A DNA stretch of 64,000 nucleotides from Ktedonospora formicarum (GCF_016587355.1 NZ_BNJF01000001.1:434001-498000); one strand, 5' to 3'; counted from the first letter of the stretch, positions 7,757-17,029 are shown. Numbers and translations are program-made. The notes: generated from the letters alone by a model not told the origin.

Positions 7757-9670
7757 GTGGATAAAAGCTTGCATCATGTCACACAGCGCAAACTTGAACA
7801 GGGTGGGATGCCTGAAGAGAAGCCTATTCCTCACTTTCGCCCTTTAGAGGGAGCACACAAGCAACTCAGCCGAGTAGAAGCCATCTGGGAGTCTTTCCCG
7901 GACAGCCTCATTGCGTGTGATCACAACCAGAAGATTGTACGGATCAATACCGCTGCTCGTAAGCTCTTTGAAGTACCTTCCGAAGCCCAATGTCAAGGGA
8001 AAGACTCCCAGCAGTTTCTCGAACACTACATTCACTCTGATGAGCAATCACCATTCATTTCCTCGGGGCAATGGCTGATGAACCTCGTTCTTACTGGGAA
8101 GGCAGGAACCAACTCGCCAGAACAGACGCTTCTGCTGGATCTACCTTCCGGGCGCAAGATCTTTGTCACTGTCCGCTCCTTTCCCGTGGTTGATCAAGAG
8201 AGCAGTACGGAAGAAATCGTCTTTGTCTTCCATGAGCTTACCTCTTATTACCAGGAAGTCTCCCACCTCCAATGTGTCCACGAGTCGATGTTGGATCTGC
8301 TCACCGCAGTCGCGCAGATTCCTGAGCAGATGGATTACACCTTGCCAGAAGAAACCTTCCTCCTCTCGCCTCCGGTGCTTTTCGTGGCCCAGCAAGTGGT
8401 GAATGTCATCCGGAATGTCCTCAATTGTCATGATGTGAAAATGCTCGCCCTTGGTCAGCGAACGGGGCATCTGCATTTTGTCGCGGGAACTGGCTTTACC
8501 GCTGAACAAGAACAACTCTGGCGAGACATTGGAGGACGCTTCCATCCCTTAGCAGCAGTTGACGACACGGTATTGGCCCACCTCCTCGCCAACCAAGAGG
8601 TGGTGCTAACGACGGATCAGTTGCGCACGATTGACTATCTCGGCCAACAACTGCCTTTTCCAGCATACCCCCACTCCATGTCTCTCGGCTCCGAGACTTT
8701 CCTGCTTGTTCCTCTATTTCTAAAGCAGCAGTGGGTGGGGGTGCTGATGACCGGCAAAGCAGGTTCTGGGGAGACGTACACACCAGAGGAGATTGCGCTC
8801 ATGAAAGTCGTCACCGCACAGACCATGCTGCTCATTGAGGGGATCCACTGTTTTCACGCGCAAGAAGAGAAACAGAAAAAAGTACTTGCCCAACGCGAAG
8901 TGAGTCGCCTGGCGGGTGAATTTCTAACTCTGGCGACCCATGAACTGCGCACTCCACTGACAGGGATCATGGGCAATCTGCAATTAGCCCAGCGCCGATT
9001 AGAGACCTTAAAAAAGCAACTCGCGCCTCCCTCCGCTCAGATACGCAAACCCATTGCGCATGTTCAGCGCCCCTTAGCAGCAGCCTCGCAGAGTGCCCAG
9101 CTTCAGCAGCGTATCATCAATGATTTAATCGATGATGCACGTATCCAGACCCATACGCTCACGTTGTCCTTGAACCCTGAGGATCTGCTCACATTACTGA
9201 AAGAGGTAGTGACCAAGCAGCAACGATCTGCACCAGAGCACCCCATCGTGTTAGATGTTCCTTCTCCAGAACAAAGAGTGCCCATCATCGCCGATGCTGG
9301 GCGGATTAAGCACGTCCTCATCACCTATGTGACGAATGCGCTCACCTATTCTTCCCCAGGACAGCCTGTAGTGGTACAGCTACGAATCGCGGAGGCGCTC
9401 GCCCGTGTCTCAGTTCATAATGAGGGGTCGGGCATTGCGAGAGAAGAGCTCGATCATATCTGGGAACGCTTCTATCGCGCCAAAGGGAGTGCCGTCCAGC
9501 ATGAACTGGATCTGAGCTTCGGATTGACCCTCTATTTGTGCCGGGTGTTCATTGAACGGCATGAGGGGAGCATTGGGGTGGAGAGCGCACCTGGTCAGGG
9601 ATCCACGTTCTGGTTTACCTTGCCTTTAATCTCCTCTCTGGAGGGTGACATAAGCCCTCCTGCCATGTAG
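7757..9670 (+). CDS. Sensor histidine kinase (PAS-GAF-HisKA-HATPase)
   Basis: A 637-residue soluble kinase with no membrane segment. Order: PAS-like region (about 35-150; WESFPDSLIACDHNQKIVRI), a GAF-like sensor (about 240-375), a HisKA dimerisation helix with phospho-acceptor His395 in ATHELRTPLTG, then an HATPase domain with YVTNAL, HNEGSGI and a final GQGSTFWFTLPL. The glycine box has NEGSGI instead of the usual DNGxGI. I chose GTG at 7757 because AGGAG ends 7 bases before it; the frame is open upstream to 7628 without a ribosome site. No response regulator is adjacent, so this is an orphan kinase. Confidence 0.85.
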   Translation: MDKSLHHVTQRKLEQGGMPEEKPIPHFRPLEGAHKQLSRVEAIWESFPDSLIACDHNQKIVRINTAARKLFEVPSEAQCQGKDSQQFLEHYIHSDEQSPFISSGQWLMNLVLTGKAGTNSPEQTLLLDLPSGRKIFVTVRSFPVVDQESSTEEIVFVFHELTSYYQEVSHLQCVHESMLDLLTAVAQIPEQMDYTLPEETFLLSPPVLFVAQQVVNVIRNVLNCHDVKMLALGQRTGHLHFVAGTGFTAEQEQLWRDIGGRFHPLAAVDDTVLAHLLANQEVVLTTDQLRTIDYLGQQLPFPAYPHSMSLGSETFLLVPLFLKQQWVGVLMTGKAGSGETYTPEEIALMKVVTAQTMLLIEGIHCFHAQEEKQKKVLAQREVSRLAGEFLTLATHELRTPLTGIMGNLQLAQRRLETLKKQLAPPSAQIRKPIAHVQRPLAAASQSAQLQQRIINDLIDDARIQTHTLTLSLNPEDLLTLLKEVVTKQQRSAPEHPIVLDVPSPEQRVPIIADAGRIKHVLITYVTNALTYSSPGQPVVVQLRIAEALARVSVHNEGSGIAREELDHIWERFYRAKGSAVQHELDLSFGLTLYLCRVFIERHEGSIGVESAPGQGSTFWFTLPLISSLEGDISPPAM

Positions 9671-9849
9671 CTCAATCTTAGTGAACACTGCTATAGAATG
9701 TAGAAAAAAACCTCTCACAACAAAGTATTGGCAGGTTGGGACTGCAAGCTCTGTGGGCCTAACCTACAAATAATTCCACAGAGCCATCTCATTTGATGTT
9801 GTTACGCTCAGATATTCTTGCATGGGGGCAATCTCTGAGCCAATTTAGT

Positions 9850-10143
9850 CTAAACTCCAATTAATAAGGAGGGATAAACAAACGTCACGAATACACATGT
9901 AGTTTCTCCTGGCTGAAGAATCTCGCGGTCTTGCAGCGTAAAAATAGCATGATATTCGGAATTCTCGAGATACAAACGTGGGCCATCAAAATCAGCTTCA
10001 ATGGGAAGCCCTCTTGTACGCCCACCTTTTCCAGGAGAAAACTCAACCCTACAAATCTCGCTGCTGTGATTAGCAGAGGTCAACAGTGGATACACACACT
10101 GGCGTTGACTTTGGGCAAAAGGGGTTGATTGAGCATCAAACAT
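9850..10143 (-). CDS. Small protein resembling the EF-Tu C-terminal beta-barrel fold
   Basis: A 97-residue frame with a GGRTRG element, a long hydrophilic beta segment, then REILQPGETTCVFVTF. That order (GGR, strands, PG-[DE]-[NT]) recalls domain 3 of EF-Tu and small stand-alone EF-Tu/EF1A-C-terminal-like proteins found in soil bacteria. It ends abruptly at YPSLLIGV, earlier than such proteins usually do, so it may be truncated. The ATG at 10143 has only a weak GAGAG upstream. It could also be a chance frame. Confidence 0.35.
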   Translation of the reverse strand: MFDAQSTPFAQSQRQCVYPLLTSANHSSEICRVEFSPGKGGRTRGLPIEADFDGPRLYLENSEYHAIFTLQDREILQPGETTCVFVTFVYPSLLIGV

Positions 10144-10338
10144 AGAGAGTCATCTCTCTTCACTTGCACGAAGGCACGAGGGAAGACGTGCCGACCTTCG
10201 CTGTGAGGGGCTGTACCCAAATCTATTTTTCGGTGGAGGGTCTATAGTGAGAGATGGAGAATGCTCTGGAGCTTTTGATGACTCGTTCTCTCAAACTCCA
10301 GTGTTACCAGACGTACAACGAGTGTCGCTCTCTCCAAA

Positions 10339-11590
10339 ATGAGGAGTCTTCAGCTCATCGTAGGGAAAGAGAGAGATGAGGCTGATGACCAGCATGAGCA
10401 GGTGCATACACGCTGGCTGATTGGCTGTGATGGTCCCCATAGCACGCTGCTCGGGCTGAATTTCGAGGGATGGACATTCGAGCAGTCCTTCGCGCTTACC
10501 GATGTCCACATGGATTGCTATCTGCCTATTTCCCAGGCATCCTTCTTTTGGCAGGAAGGGGATTTCATCGCGTGCTTCCCCTGCCACAGGAACAATACCG
10601 TCTTCTGATTGGATATCGGCCACAAACCGGGCCAGAGGGTGACGTAACACTGGAGGAACTCCAACACGCTCTTGCGAAGTGCGGTTGGAACGAGGTTCAC
10701 GTGAATGACATTGTCTGGTCTTCCCGTTTCCATGTCAATCAGCGGAAAGTACGTCACTATTGCCAAGGGCCCATCTTTCTGGTGGGGGATGCCTGCCATA
10801 TTCATTCGCCCATCGGCCCTCAAGGCATGAACACGGGCATTCAAGATGCCTTCAACCTGGCATGGAAACTGGCGCTGGTCAGTCGAGGGGAGGCGCATCC
10901 TCGTATCCTCGAGAGCTATGAGGTTGAGCGCGAGCGATTTGGACGCCAACTCCTGCGAGGGACGGACCTCTTTTCGCATCTGGCACTGCTGCAAGGGCGT
11001 TCTCCTCACGATTGCGTAACAGCATCATCACGTTGGTAGCGAGCCTCAAACCAATGGGGAAGTGGATCGCGACGCGCATCGCGCAGAACGATGTATCTTA
11101 TCACGGCAGCTCTATCGTCCGTGAATATCCTGCAGAGCACCACCTGGAGATCCCTGGGATGCGGCGAGGTTTCCTGCTTGCGTGTCACGTTGGCGAGCGA
11201 GCGCCAGATGTCCAGATTCTTCTCGGCGAGACCCCAACACGGACCCATACACTGTGCCTGGGGACGCATCATGTGCTGTTCTTCTTCGCCCATCGCAAGC
11301 ACCCCGAACGCAGTCTGCATGCCTGGCAGGAACTAGATGTCTGGCTCAAAGGCACATACAACGATCTCGTAGAAGCCTGGCTCATTCTTCCGCACCGGAC
11401 AGAGGAAGCTGAGCATCTGGGGACACGCCTCATCTGCGACGAAAACGCAGTGCTCGGGCGCGCGTACAGCATCTCCGAGGATGGGCTGGTGCTGGTCCGA
11501 CCGGATGGTTATGTTGGTTTCCTCGGTCGTCCGTTCTCACTTGAGCAGGTCAGGGCCTATCTCGCCAGCATCTTTGTGGGCATGATTTAA
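10339..11590 (+). pseudogene. FAD-dependent aromatic monooxygenase, broken by two frameshifts
   Basis: Three consecutive frames together encode most of a PheA/TfdB-type flavin hydroxylase. Frame 1 has TRWLIGCDGPHSTLLGL, the GD/CDG NADPH/FAD motif region. Frame 3 (to about 11010) has the second FAD motif, GPIFLVGDACHIHSPIGPQG. Frame 2 (to 11590) has the thioredoxin-like C-terminal part (PGMRRGFLLACHVGERAPDV to GYVGFLGRPFSLEQVRAYL). The first shift lies at the CCCC run 10578-10581, the second near 11010. The N-terminal GxGxxG segment is not found, so the 5' end is lost or hidden. If the shifts are assembly errors, most of a working gene remains. Confidence 0.75.
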
Positions 11591-11791
11591 CCTTTGATTT
11601 GACGCTTTCCTAAGAAGTCTATCGCTCTGAAGCTGCTAGCCGTGCTTCAGAGTAATACGTTCACTGCATCAAATAGAATAAATTGCGTTACTGTATATTT
11701 TCGCGCGTATCTTGGGGGTACCTCGTCTTGACACCCAACGAAAGCGCGCCTACAATGAAGAACAGATGAACAAATATTGTGAAAGTGAGAA

Positions 11792-12508
11792 ATGATGGGG
11801 ATTGATGAGAAAGAGCGCGAACAGGCCATCCTGGACGTGACCGCTGAATTGTTGCTTCGGCATGGGTATAACAAATTAACAATGAGCGATGTGGCCGATG
11901 CTGTCGGCTTAAACCGCAGACTGGTCTATCTCTTGTTTCCATCAAAGGACGCATTGATCAAGGCCCTTCTGCTTCGGGAATTGAACATCTATGCGGAAGT
12001 CTGGAACCGCTATCTCGATAATGATCCTCTCGGGGGCACGGTTGCCAGCGTCTATCGGGGTTTGCTCGCAGCCCTCAAGCAGTTACCATTGATGGCTGCG
12101 ATGTATACACGAGATGAGCAAACATTTGGCAAATATCTCTCCAGGCCAAGTAGCTTCTTCGTCTCTTGGCCACCTGATCCTGGTCCGACACGGGAATATC
12201 TCCAGGCCATGCAAGAGATCGGAGTCGTTCGTCAGGACATGAACGCAAGTGCCATGGCTTTCATCCTGGATGCGCTGACTCCTTCCATCCTTGCTGCTCT
12301 CTCTTCTCGCAGATCAGCCTCCCCCAATGACTCCAACAGGCCGAATCAGCCATCTTTTGATGAGTTAGTGGAAACAGTCGCTGAACTCTGCGAGTCCTTG
12401 CTTACACCGGAAGCGGGGGCGAACCTCGAAGCTGGGAAAGCGATGATGCGCCGGAAAATTGAAGAGGTGCAGGCACAGTTTCCAGAAAGGAGCACCAATG
12501 ACAACTGA
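11792..12508 (+). CDS. TetR-family transcriptional regulator
   Basis: A 238-residue protein with a standard N-terminal TetR helix-turn-helix (residues 10-60: AILDVTAELLLRHG, LTMSDVADAVGLNRRLVY, then FPSKDALI). A longer-than-usual C-terminal ligand/dimer domain ends in a charged tail. It overlaps the start of the methyltransferase gene at 12498 by 11 bases, so the two are co-transcribed and probably translationally coupled. By position, it may control its own operon; no operator is obvious upstream. Confidence 0.85.
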   Translation: MMGIDEKEREQAILDVTAELLLRHGYNKLTMSDVADAVGLNRRLVYLLFPSKDALIKALLLRELNIYAEVWNRYLDNDPLGGTVASVYRGLLAALKQLPLMAAMYTRDEQTFGKYLSRPSSFFVSWPPDPGPTREYLQAMQEIGVVRQDMNASAMAFILDALTPSILAALSSRRSASPNDSNRPNQPSFDELVETVAELCESLLTPEAGANLEAGKAMMRRKIEEVQAQFPERSTNDN

Positions 12509-13466
12509 GAAGATCCATTTTACCAAAGAAAAAGAAACGATGCTCATGACCTTGAGTGGTCGAGCTCTCCAGAGCCAATGGAAAGATCCTATCTTGCGTG
12601 ATCCCTGGGCTGAAGAAGCGATGCGGCATATCGACTACGACATGAGCAAGACCCTCAAGGGAGTGAGCTCGTGGAGCATATGGAACAAAATCGGACCTAC
12701 CATCATCGCCACGCGCGCCGCGACCTTTGATCTGCTCACGAACCGCTATCTGGCGGATCACCCGAATGCGACCGTGCTCCAGGTGGGCTGCGGCATGGAT
12801 AGCCGTGTATTCCGAATCGATCCACCGGCTTCTGTCCAGTGGTTCGATGTGGATTACCCCGATGTGATTGACCTGCGCCGCCAACTGTTCCCCGAACGGA
12901 ACTCCTATCACCTGGTCGGTGCACCGCTCTCGGATTTGCGCTGGTTAGACGAGGTTCCACGGGACCGTCCCGGGCTGCTTCTAGCCGAGGGGGTGCTGCA
13001 CTACCTGAGCGGAACAGAAGTGAAAGCGCTTCTGGGTGCGGTGGTCGCTCATTTCCCCAGAGGTCAGATGATCTTCGATATCTGCAATCCGTTCATTGTG
13101 AAACGAGCGGGCTCGAACGTCGGGGGCACGGGTGCAACCTACAAATGGGGCCTTGATGATCCTCAGGACATCAAGCAGCTTGAGCCAAAGTTGGAGCTGA
13201 TCAAGGAATTCAGACCAAGCGAACTGGTCGCGTTTTCCCGCTTCCCGCTTTGGGTACGTGCGCTTTTCCGCGCCCAGGAGGTCAGCACCACGCTGCGGAG
13301 GATGGAACGCCTCATCGTTTACCATTATGAGAATGCAAGCTCGGATCACGATCCTGAGCCGGGTGAAATTAAAAAATGTATGACAAAAGCATCTTGGATG
13401 CGGCGTGGGGCCGGTTCATCACGTTGTCTGCCTGCAAAGCGGCAGAGGCTGGCTGTACATCGGTGA
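12498..13466 (+). CDS. SAM-dependent methyltransferase, LCM/PPM1 family, with foreign C-terminal tail
   Basis: A 322-residue protein of the leucine-carboxyl-methyltransferase-like family. Motifs: TRAATFDLLTNRYLADHPNA, the SAM-binding VLQVGCGMDSRVFRI, WFDVDYPDVIDLRR and LLLAEGVLHYLSG. The substrate cannot be read; relatives often methylate secondary-metabolite carboxyl or hydroxyl groups. I chose ATG 12498 because AGAAAGGAGCACCA precedes it directly. After about residue 290 the family similarity ends and the frame runs through a TnpB remnant out of its coding frame, giving some 30 unrelated residues (CMTKASWMRRGAGSSRCL and on). The native stop codon seems to have been lost when the transposon sequence was joined here. 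Confidence 0.8.
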   Translation: MTTEKIHFTKEKETMLMTLSGRALQSQWKDPILRDPWAEEAMRHIDYDMSKTLKGVSSWSIWNKIGPTIIATRAATFDLLTNRYLADHPNATVLQVGCGMDSRVFRIDPPASVQWFDVDYPDVIDLRRQLFPERNSYHLVGAPLSDLRWLDEVPRDRPGLLLAEGVLHYLSGTEVKALLGAVVAHFPRGQMIFDICNPFIVKRAGSNVGGTGATYKWGLDDPQDIKQLEPKLELIKEFRPSELVAFSRFPLWVRALFRAQEVSTTLRRMERLIVYHYENASSDHDPEPGEIKKCMTKASWMRRGAGSSRCLPAKRQRLAVHR

Positions 13467-13738
13467 AGATGACGCCCCAGCAGACAAGTCAGGTGTGTAG
13501 TGGCTGTGGGGTCCTGGTGCCCAAAGATCTCTCGGAGCGATGGCACTCCTGCTCAAGTTGTGGTGCAGAGCTCGACCGAGATGAGAACGCCGCATGCAAC
13601 CTGCAGCATCGCTATGTGGAGCAAGGACCACTGCTCACGAGCATTGTGGGGCGCTTTCCGCCCCACAATGCTCGGCTACCTCTTCGCAGACAACCGAGCG
13701 CTGTCGCGCACCCCCGCCTTTAGGCGTGAGGTACTTCA
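13376..13738 (+). mobile_element. IS200/IS605-type TnpB C-terminal remnant with right-end hairpins
   Basis: From 13376 a frame encodes the last part of a TnpB/RuvC nuclease: SILDAAWGRFITLSACKAA, the zinc ribbon CSGC/CSSC pair and the final RuvC motif ELDRDENAACNL. The N-terminal two thirds are absent. Downstream lie a perfect 16-bp stem (13638-13653 with 13659-13674, 5-base loop) and a smaller CGCCT-TT-AGGCG hairpin at 13715-13726 followed by TTCAC at 13735. Right-end hairpins of this sort are typical of IS200/IS605 elements, where the guide (omega) RNA is also encoded. Confidence 0.75.
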
Positions 13739-13776
13739 CTTAGCTCTTCCTTCTGACGAAAGAAATACTTTGCTCG

Positions 13777-14346
13777 TCAGTCATCACCCTTCTTTTCTGG
13801 TTGCGACGGTGCTTGAAGTCCCAAGGTCAAAAAAGAGGCTTCGGTAGCATCGTGCAAGACGCGGGTCAGTAGCCGCAGTTCGTCGGCGTTATAGCGCTGC
13901 AAGAAACGCAGGAAACCTCGCTCCATCTGCTCATCAAAGGCGCAATGCACTTCAAAGAGCTCTTTGCCGAGGGGAGTGAGACGGAAGAAGATCTCTTTTT
14001 TGTTATTTGGCAGGGATTCTTGGGTAATCAGATCTTTAGCGACCAACCTCCGGGTAATTTTCGAGACGGTGCCCTTTGGAATGTGAAACTGTTCAGAAAT
14101 AGTAATACCGTTCGCGGGCTCCAATCGTCCTATTGCATTAAGCACGCGCAAGGCCGTGGTGGTCGATTCGCGTAGCAGATCGACAATGAGTGGATTGCTG
14201 GCGTGCTGAGCAAACCACTGCCAGGACGACTCATTTTCATCTGAATCGAAACGCTTCGTGACCAGACCCAGCAAGGCAAGAATGCGTGCGGAAAGCTCGG
14301 TGATCTCGTTGTGGTCGTCCAGTTGATTATTGTCAGCTTCAGGCAC
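13777..14346 (-). CDS. MarR-family transcriptional regulator
   Basis: A 189-residue protein with a central winged helix (ALRVLNAIGRLEP, ITISEQFHIPKGTVSKITRR, then wing KKEIFFRLTPLG) and N- and C-terminal helices for dimerisation. The start is GTG at 14346, supported by GGAGG nine bases upstream. It is divergent from the small-protein and quinone-oxidoreductase genes across a 235-base region holding three GTTTC-N3-GAAAC palindromes. That arrangement is what a MarR repressor controlling itself and a neighbouring oxidoreductase would look like. The ligand is unknown. Confidence 0.85.
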   Translation of the reverse strand: MPEADNNQLDDHNEITELSARILALLGLVTKRFDSDENESSWQWFAQHASNPLIVDLLRESTTTALRVLNAIGRLEPANGITISEQFHIPKGTVSKITRRLVAKDLITQESLPNNKKEIFFRLTPLGKELFEVHCAFDEQMERGFLRFLQRYNADELRLLTRVLHDATEASFLTLGLQAPSQPEKKGDD

Positions 14347-14418
14347 AGTTCTCTTCCTCCAGGTCTGCGCGTCTTCTTTGGTTCCTCAATACTATAGCAA
14401 ATATCTGCGAAAAAATAA

Positions 14419-14507
14419 AGTTTCTTGGAAACAAACTTGACAAGACGGCCAGGCCACAGTATTATTGTTTCTAGGAAACAAAATGGTTTCAGAGAAACCA
14501 TTTTGTT
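14419..14507. promoter_or_regulatory. Cluster of three GTTTC-N3-GAAAC palindromes, probable MarR operators
   Basis: Three inverted repeats share the core GTTTC-N3-GAAAC: 14420-14432 (spacer TTG), 14465-14481 (TTGTTTC, TAG, GAAACAA) and 14477-14507 (14-bp arms around AGA). The second and third overlap. They sit between the divergent MarR gene at 14346 and the genes starting at 14581 and 14873. Repressor binding is inferred from position and symmetry. Confidence 0.65.
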
Positions 14508-14580
14508 ACAAAAGGCACCAGGCCTCGCCTCCTCAAGGGCCCGAGTCCAGTGCTTCACAACAGAAAGAGGGTAAACAACT

Positions 14581-14814
14581 ATGCTTCGCACGCTCAACCG
14601 TTGGCAACATAAGCTTTTCTCCGCGTGCTTTCACCTGCCTGAAGACATGGAACCCCTGAAAAACCGTCCGTGGCAAAATCAGCCCTGGCAAAATCACCCT
14701 TTGCCGAACCACCCGCTGCCCGCTGCTCATGCCAGGGAACACCAGCCTCGGGTTCTCAAAGCGTGGCAGAAGAGCATTGGGAACTTCGTCGAACGGCATA
14801 CTGCACAAAAATAG
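14581..14814 (+). CDS. Small Pro/Trp/Asn-rich repeat protein, unknown
   Basis: A 77-residue basic protein preceded by GAAAGAGGGT. Its middle holds short repeats of the type N-x-P-W-Q-N-x-P-W-Q-N followed by HPLPNHPLP; the ends are ordinary helix-forming sequence (LNRWQHKLFSACFHLPEDM, KAWQKSIGNFVERH). I know no family for it. It is the first gene downstream of the palindromic operator cluster and 58 bases ahead of the quinone oxidoreductase, so it is probably the leading gene of a MarR-controlled operon. It could still be a chance frame: the repeat comes from near-identical tandem DNA. Confidence 0.45.
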   Translation: MLRTLNRWQHKLFSACFHLPEDMEPLKNRPWQNQPWQNHPLPNHPLPAAHAREHQPRVLKAWQKSIGNFVERHTAQK

Positions 14815-14872
14815 TCATGGGAGATCGAACAGAATATGCTCTACTATCAGCCGATAAAGAAAGGAAGCCCGT

Positions 14873-15843
14873 ATGAAAGCCGCTGTACTCCATCATTTCG
14901 GGGATATCCCGCACTATGAGGATTTTCCCGATCCTACCCCTCTTGAGGAAGAGATACTGGCTCAGGTGAAGGCCGTAGCCCTGGAGAACTTTGATCGGGC
15001 TCTGGCAAAGGGGACACATTATGCCAATCACCAGTTACTCCCCACGCTGCCAGCGATTGTGGGGACCGATGGCATAGCGCTGCGCGAGGATGGTCAACTC
15101 ATCGGCTTTGGGGGCTGCGGTCTCCTTATGGCTCGATGGCTGAAAAGGCGGTCTTTCCCAAAACCCATTGCGTCCCGATCCCTGAAGGCGTCGATGCTGC
15201 GACGGCGGCAACGGTTCCTGCATCGACGCTGACCGCATTGTTTGCGCTCAGGTGTGGGGCAAAGCTTCAACCGGATGAGACGGTCTTAATTCATGGCGCA
15301 ACCGGTTTTGCGGGAAAACTGGCGATCCAGGTCGCTAGGTTACTTGGGGCACAGCGCGTCATTGGCACCGGGCGCAGCGCGGCACAGCTTGCGAAGCTTT
15401 GTGAGCTTGGCGCAGACGCGGTGATTGACCTCAAACAATCTGACGAAGCACTGGTAGAAGCCTTCAAACAGGAAGCCGGAGCATCAGGATACCAGGTGAT
15501 CCTTGATTTTGTGTGGGGGCATCCAACGGAACTGCTCCTGGAAGCGCTTGTGCCCCGTGAACTCTCCTTTGCCCGACACCGCATTCGTTTCGTACAAATC
15601 GGAGAAATGGCCGGGCCAACCATTTCTCTGCCTGCACAGGCGCTGCGCACATCTGGACTCGAACTGCTGGGCGCTGGTTCCGGCATTACTCCTGAGGCTG
15701 TTGCTGAGGGAACGATCTTAGTGTGGGAATGGATCAAAGCGGGCAAGCTCCAGGCTGATATTGAGCAGGTGCCACTCAAAGACGTGGAAAGCGCTTGGAA
15801 GCGCACCGATGTTTATGGCAAGCGCATAGTCATTGTTCCCTGA
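14873..15843 (+). pseudogene. Zinc-type alcohol dehydrogenase / quinone oxidoreductase, frameshifted
   Basis: An MDR-superfamily NADPH-dependent quinone reductase/enoyl reductase in two frames. The first, from ATG 14873 (site AAAGGAAG), covers the GroES-like N-terminus through PAIVGTDGIALREDGQLIGF. The second resumes LRSPYGSMAEKAVF and runs through the Rossmann domain (VLIHGATGFAGKLAIQVARL) to the stop at 15843. The break is at the run of five G at 15110-15114, and a sixth G would restore the gene. Restored length would be about 323 residues, normal for the family. Its position downstream of the MarR palindromes suggests MarR-controlled expression. Confidence 0.8.
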
Positions 15844-15889
15844 GCCTCTACAGCGCGCATAAAGGCTGATGCGTGAGTGCCGTTCCCAC

Positions 15890-15944
15890 AGACATGCGAG
15901 CTCGCCATCATCAGCCTGCTCAATGATGGCGAGCTCGCATGTCT
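15890..15944 (+). terminator. Perfect 22-bp stem-loop
   Basis: AGACATGCGAGCTCGCCATC and two more bases pair perfectly with 15923-15944 around an 11-base loop, 46 bases after the oxidoreductase stop. The arms are too long for an ordinary terminator, so it may be a transposon-derived palindrome serving as one. Confidence 0.55.
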
Positions 15945-16011
15945 CACTTTCCCCGACGCGGGCTGAACTGCGGAGAGGGCGCACAAGAGGAAGGAGAACA
16001 CTCGTGAAAGC

Positions 16012-16308
16012 CTACTTACAACCGGCGTGCTCTGCCAATTGCCAATCGTTTTTCCTCTGCATGGAACTGATGATTCCTTTGAGATAGGCGAGTGTCCGAC
16101 GCCGGGGTTCTGAACGAACAAAATGGGGAGCGATACGAGCATGGAGGAGTTGGAGTTCCTGTCCCCACCGCCAGACATCAAGAAATGGAGGTGAAAATCC
16201 CCCAAACCGAGGCGTTATTCCCTGCACATGATCGTGCGAGTAAAGGCGCGACGAGACGCTCGATCTGAGAAAAGCAGACCTGACAAAGGGAACAGACGCA
16301 ACAAACAA
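16012..16308 (-). mobile_element. IS701/IS4-like transposase N-terminal remnant
   Basis: The minus strand encodes RWGQELQLLHARIAPHFVRS, EPRRRTLAYLKGI and ERKN-type QRKNDWQLAEHAG. This is the highly conserved start of IS701-type transposases (the arginine-rich ARSEPR...RKNGWQLAE block). It breaks off at CK, stop (16012), and no DDE domain follows. The remnant lies just upstream of the S51 peptidase's 3' end and downstream of the 22-bp palindrome. Confidence 0.7.
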
Positions 16309-16357
16309 GCATCGAAGGACGCCTCCTGGGCGAACAATCCTCCTGGCGAGTATTTCC

Positions 16358-17029
16358 TTAGGACTTTAACCGTTTCCAATGGCCTTCGGAGACCACTTCG
16401 ACGATGCCATCAACCACTTGTATGGCGGTTTGATCGTCAATCGCGTAGGCTGGCACCGACATGCCTGCGGCCCATCTTTCGGCGTGAGTCAGGGTATTGT
16501 ACGGCAGATCGGGATTGTCCAGGTGTGGAAAAATCGCAAAATCAACCAATCCCAGCGTTCTATCGCCTCCGGTGGGAGGCTCCCAGCCGACGAAGTCCTC
16601 CCCGATGTTGGGGGTCATCACCATGCTTCCGGCGCTCAGTCCCACATAGACCGTCTTGCTCTCAAGCTCCGGCAAGAGGTCGGTCAGTCCGGATTGCCGC
16701 ATCCAGTAGCATAGATACAGGGGATCGCCACCGTTCACCAGCAGGACGTCAGTCTCCCGGACCATGGGGACCCAGAGCTCTTTATCGATGCTGGGCAACG
16801 CGGTAAGCTCCAGCACTCCCAAGGACTTCCATCCCAATTCGCACATGGGGGTTTCGGGTTCTTGTCCGCTGATGAATCGCCATGCGTTGAGGGCACCGCG
16901 GCGCTGGGCGTAGTTCGCAGTAGGGATGCAGAGGGCGCTGGACTCGGCAATTGGTTTGTCCAGTAGGCCGACCAGCGCGTTGTGGATGCTCGGATTTTTG
17001 ATGCCAGCCGAGGTGAGAAGCAATTTCAT
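16358..17029 (-). CDS. Peptidase S51 family (dipeptidase E-like)
   Basis: A 223-residue protein of the class-I-glutamine-amidotransferase-like fold, family S51. The nucleophile serine lies in VYVGLSAGSMVM. An LLVNGGDPLYLCYWM loop and a later FPHLDNPDLP histidine fit the catalytic arrangement of aspartyl dipeptidase and cyanophycinase relatives. A longer in-frame reading to 17113 exists. ATG 17029 is preferred because GGAAAGGAACC precedes it. Likely a cytoplasmic exopeptidase acting on small peptides. Monocistronic. Confidence 0.85.
   Translation of the reverse strand: MKLLLTSAGIKNPSIHNALVGLLDKPIAESSALCIPTANYAQRRGALNAWRFISGQEPETPMCELGWKSLGVLELTALPSIDKELWVPMVRETDVLLVNGGDPLYLCYWMRQSGLTDLLPELESKTVYVGLSAGSMVMTPNIGEDFVGWEPPTGGDRTLGLVDFAIFPHLDNPDLPYNTLTHAERWAAGMSVPAYAIDDQTAIQVVDGIVEVVSEGHWKRLKS

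Noticed and set aside
10518..11009. 163-codon minus-strand open frame
   Set aside because: Antisense to the flavin monooxygenase frames, which carry clear FAD motifs.
16228..16806. 192-codon plus-strand open frame
   Set aside because: Antisense to the S51 peptidase and IS701 remnant; Arg/Ser/Pro-rich shadow.
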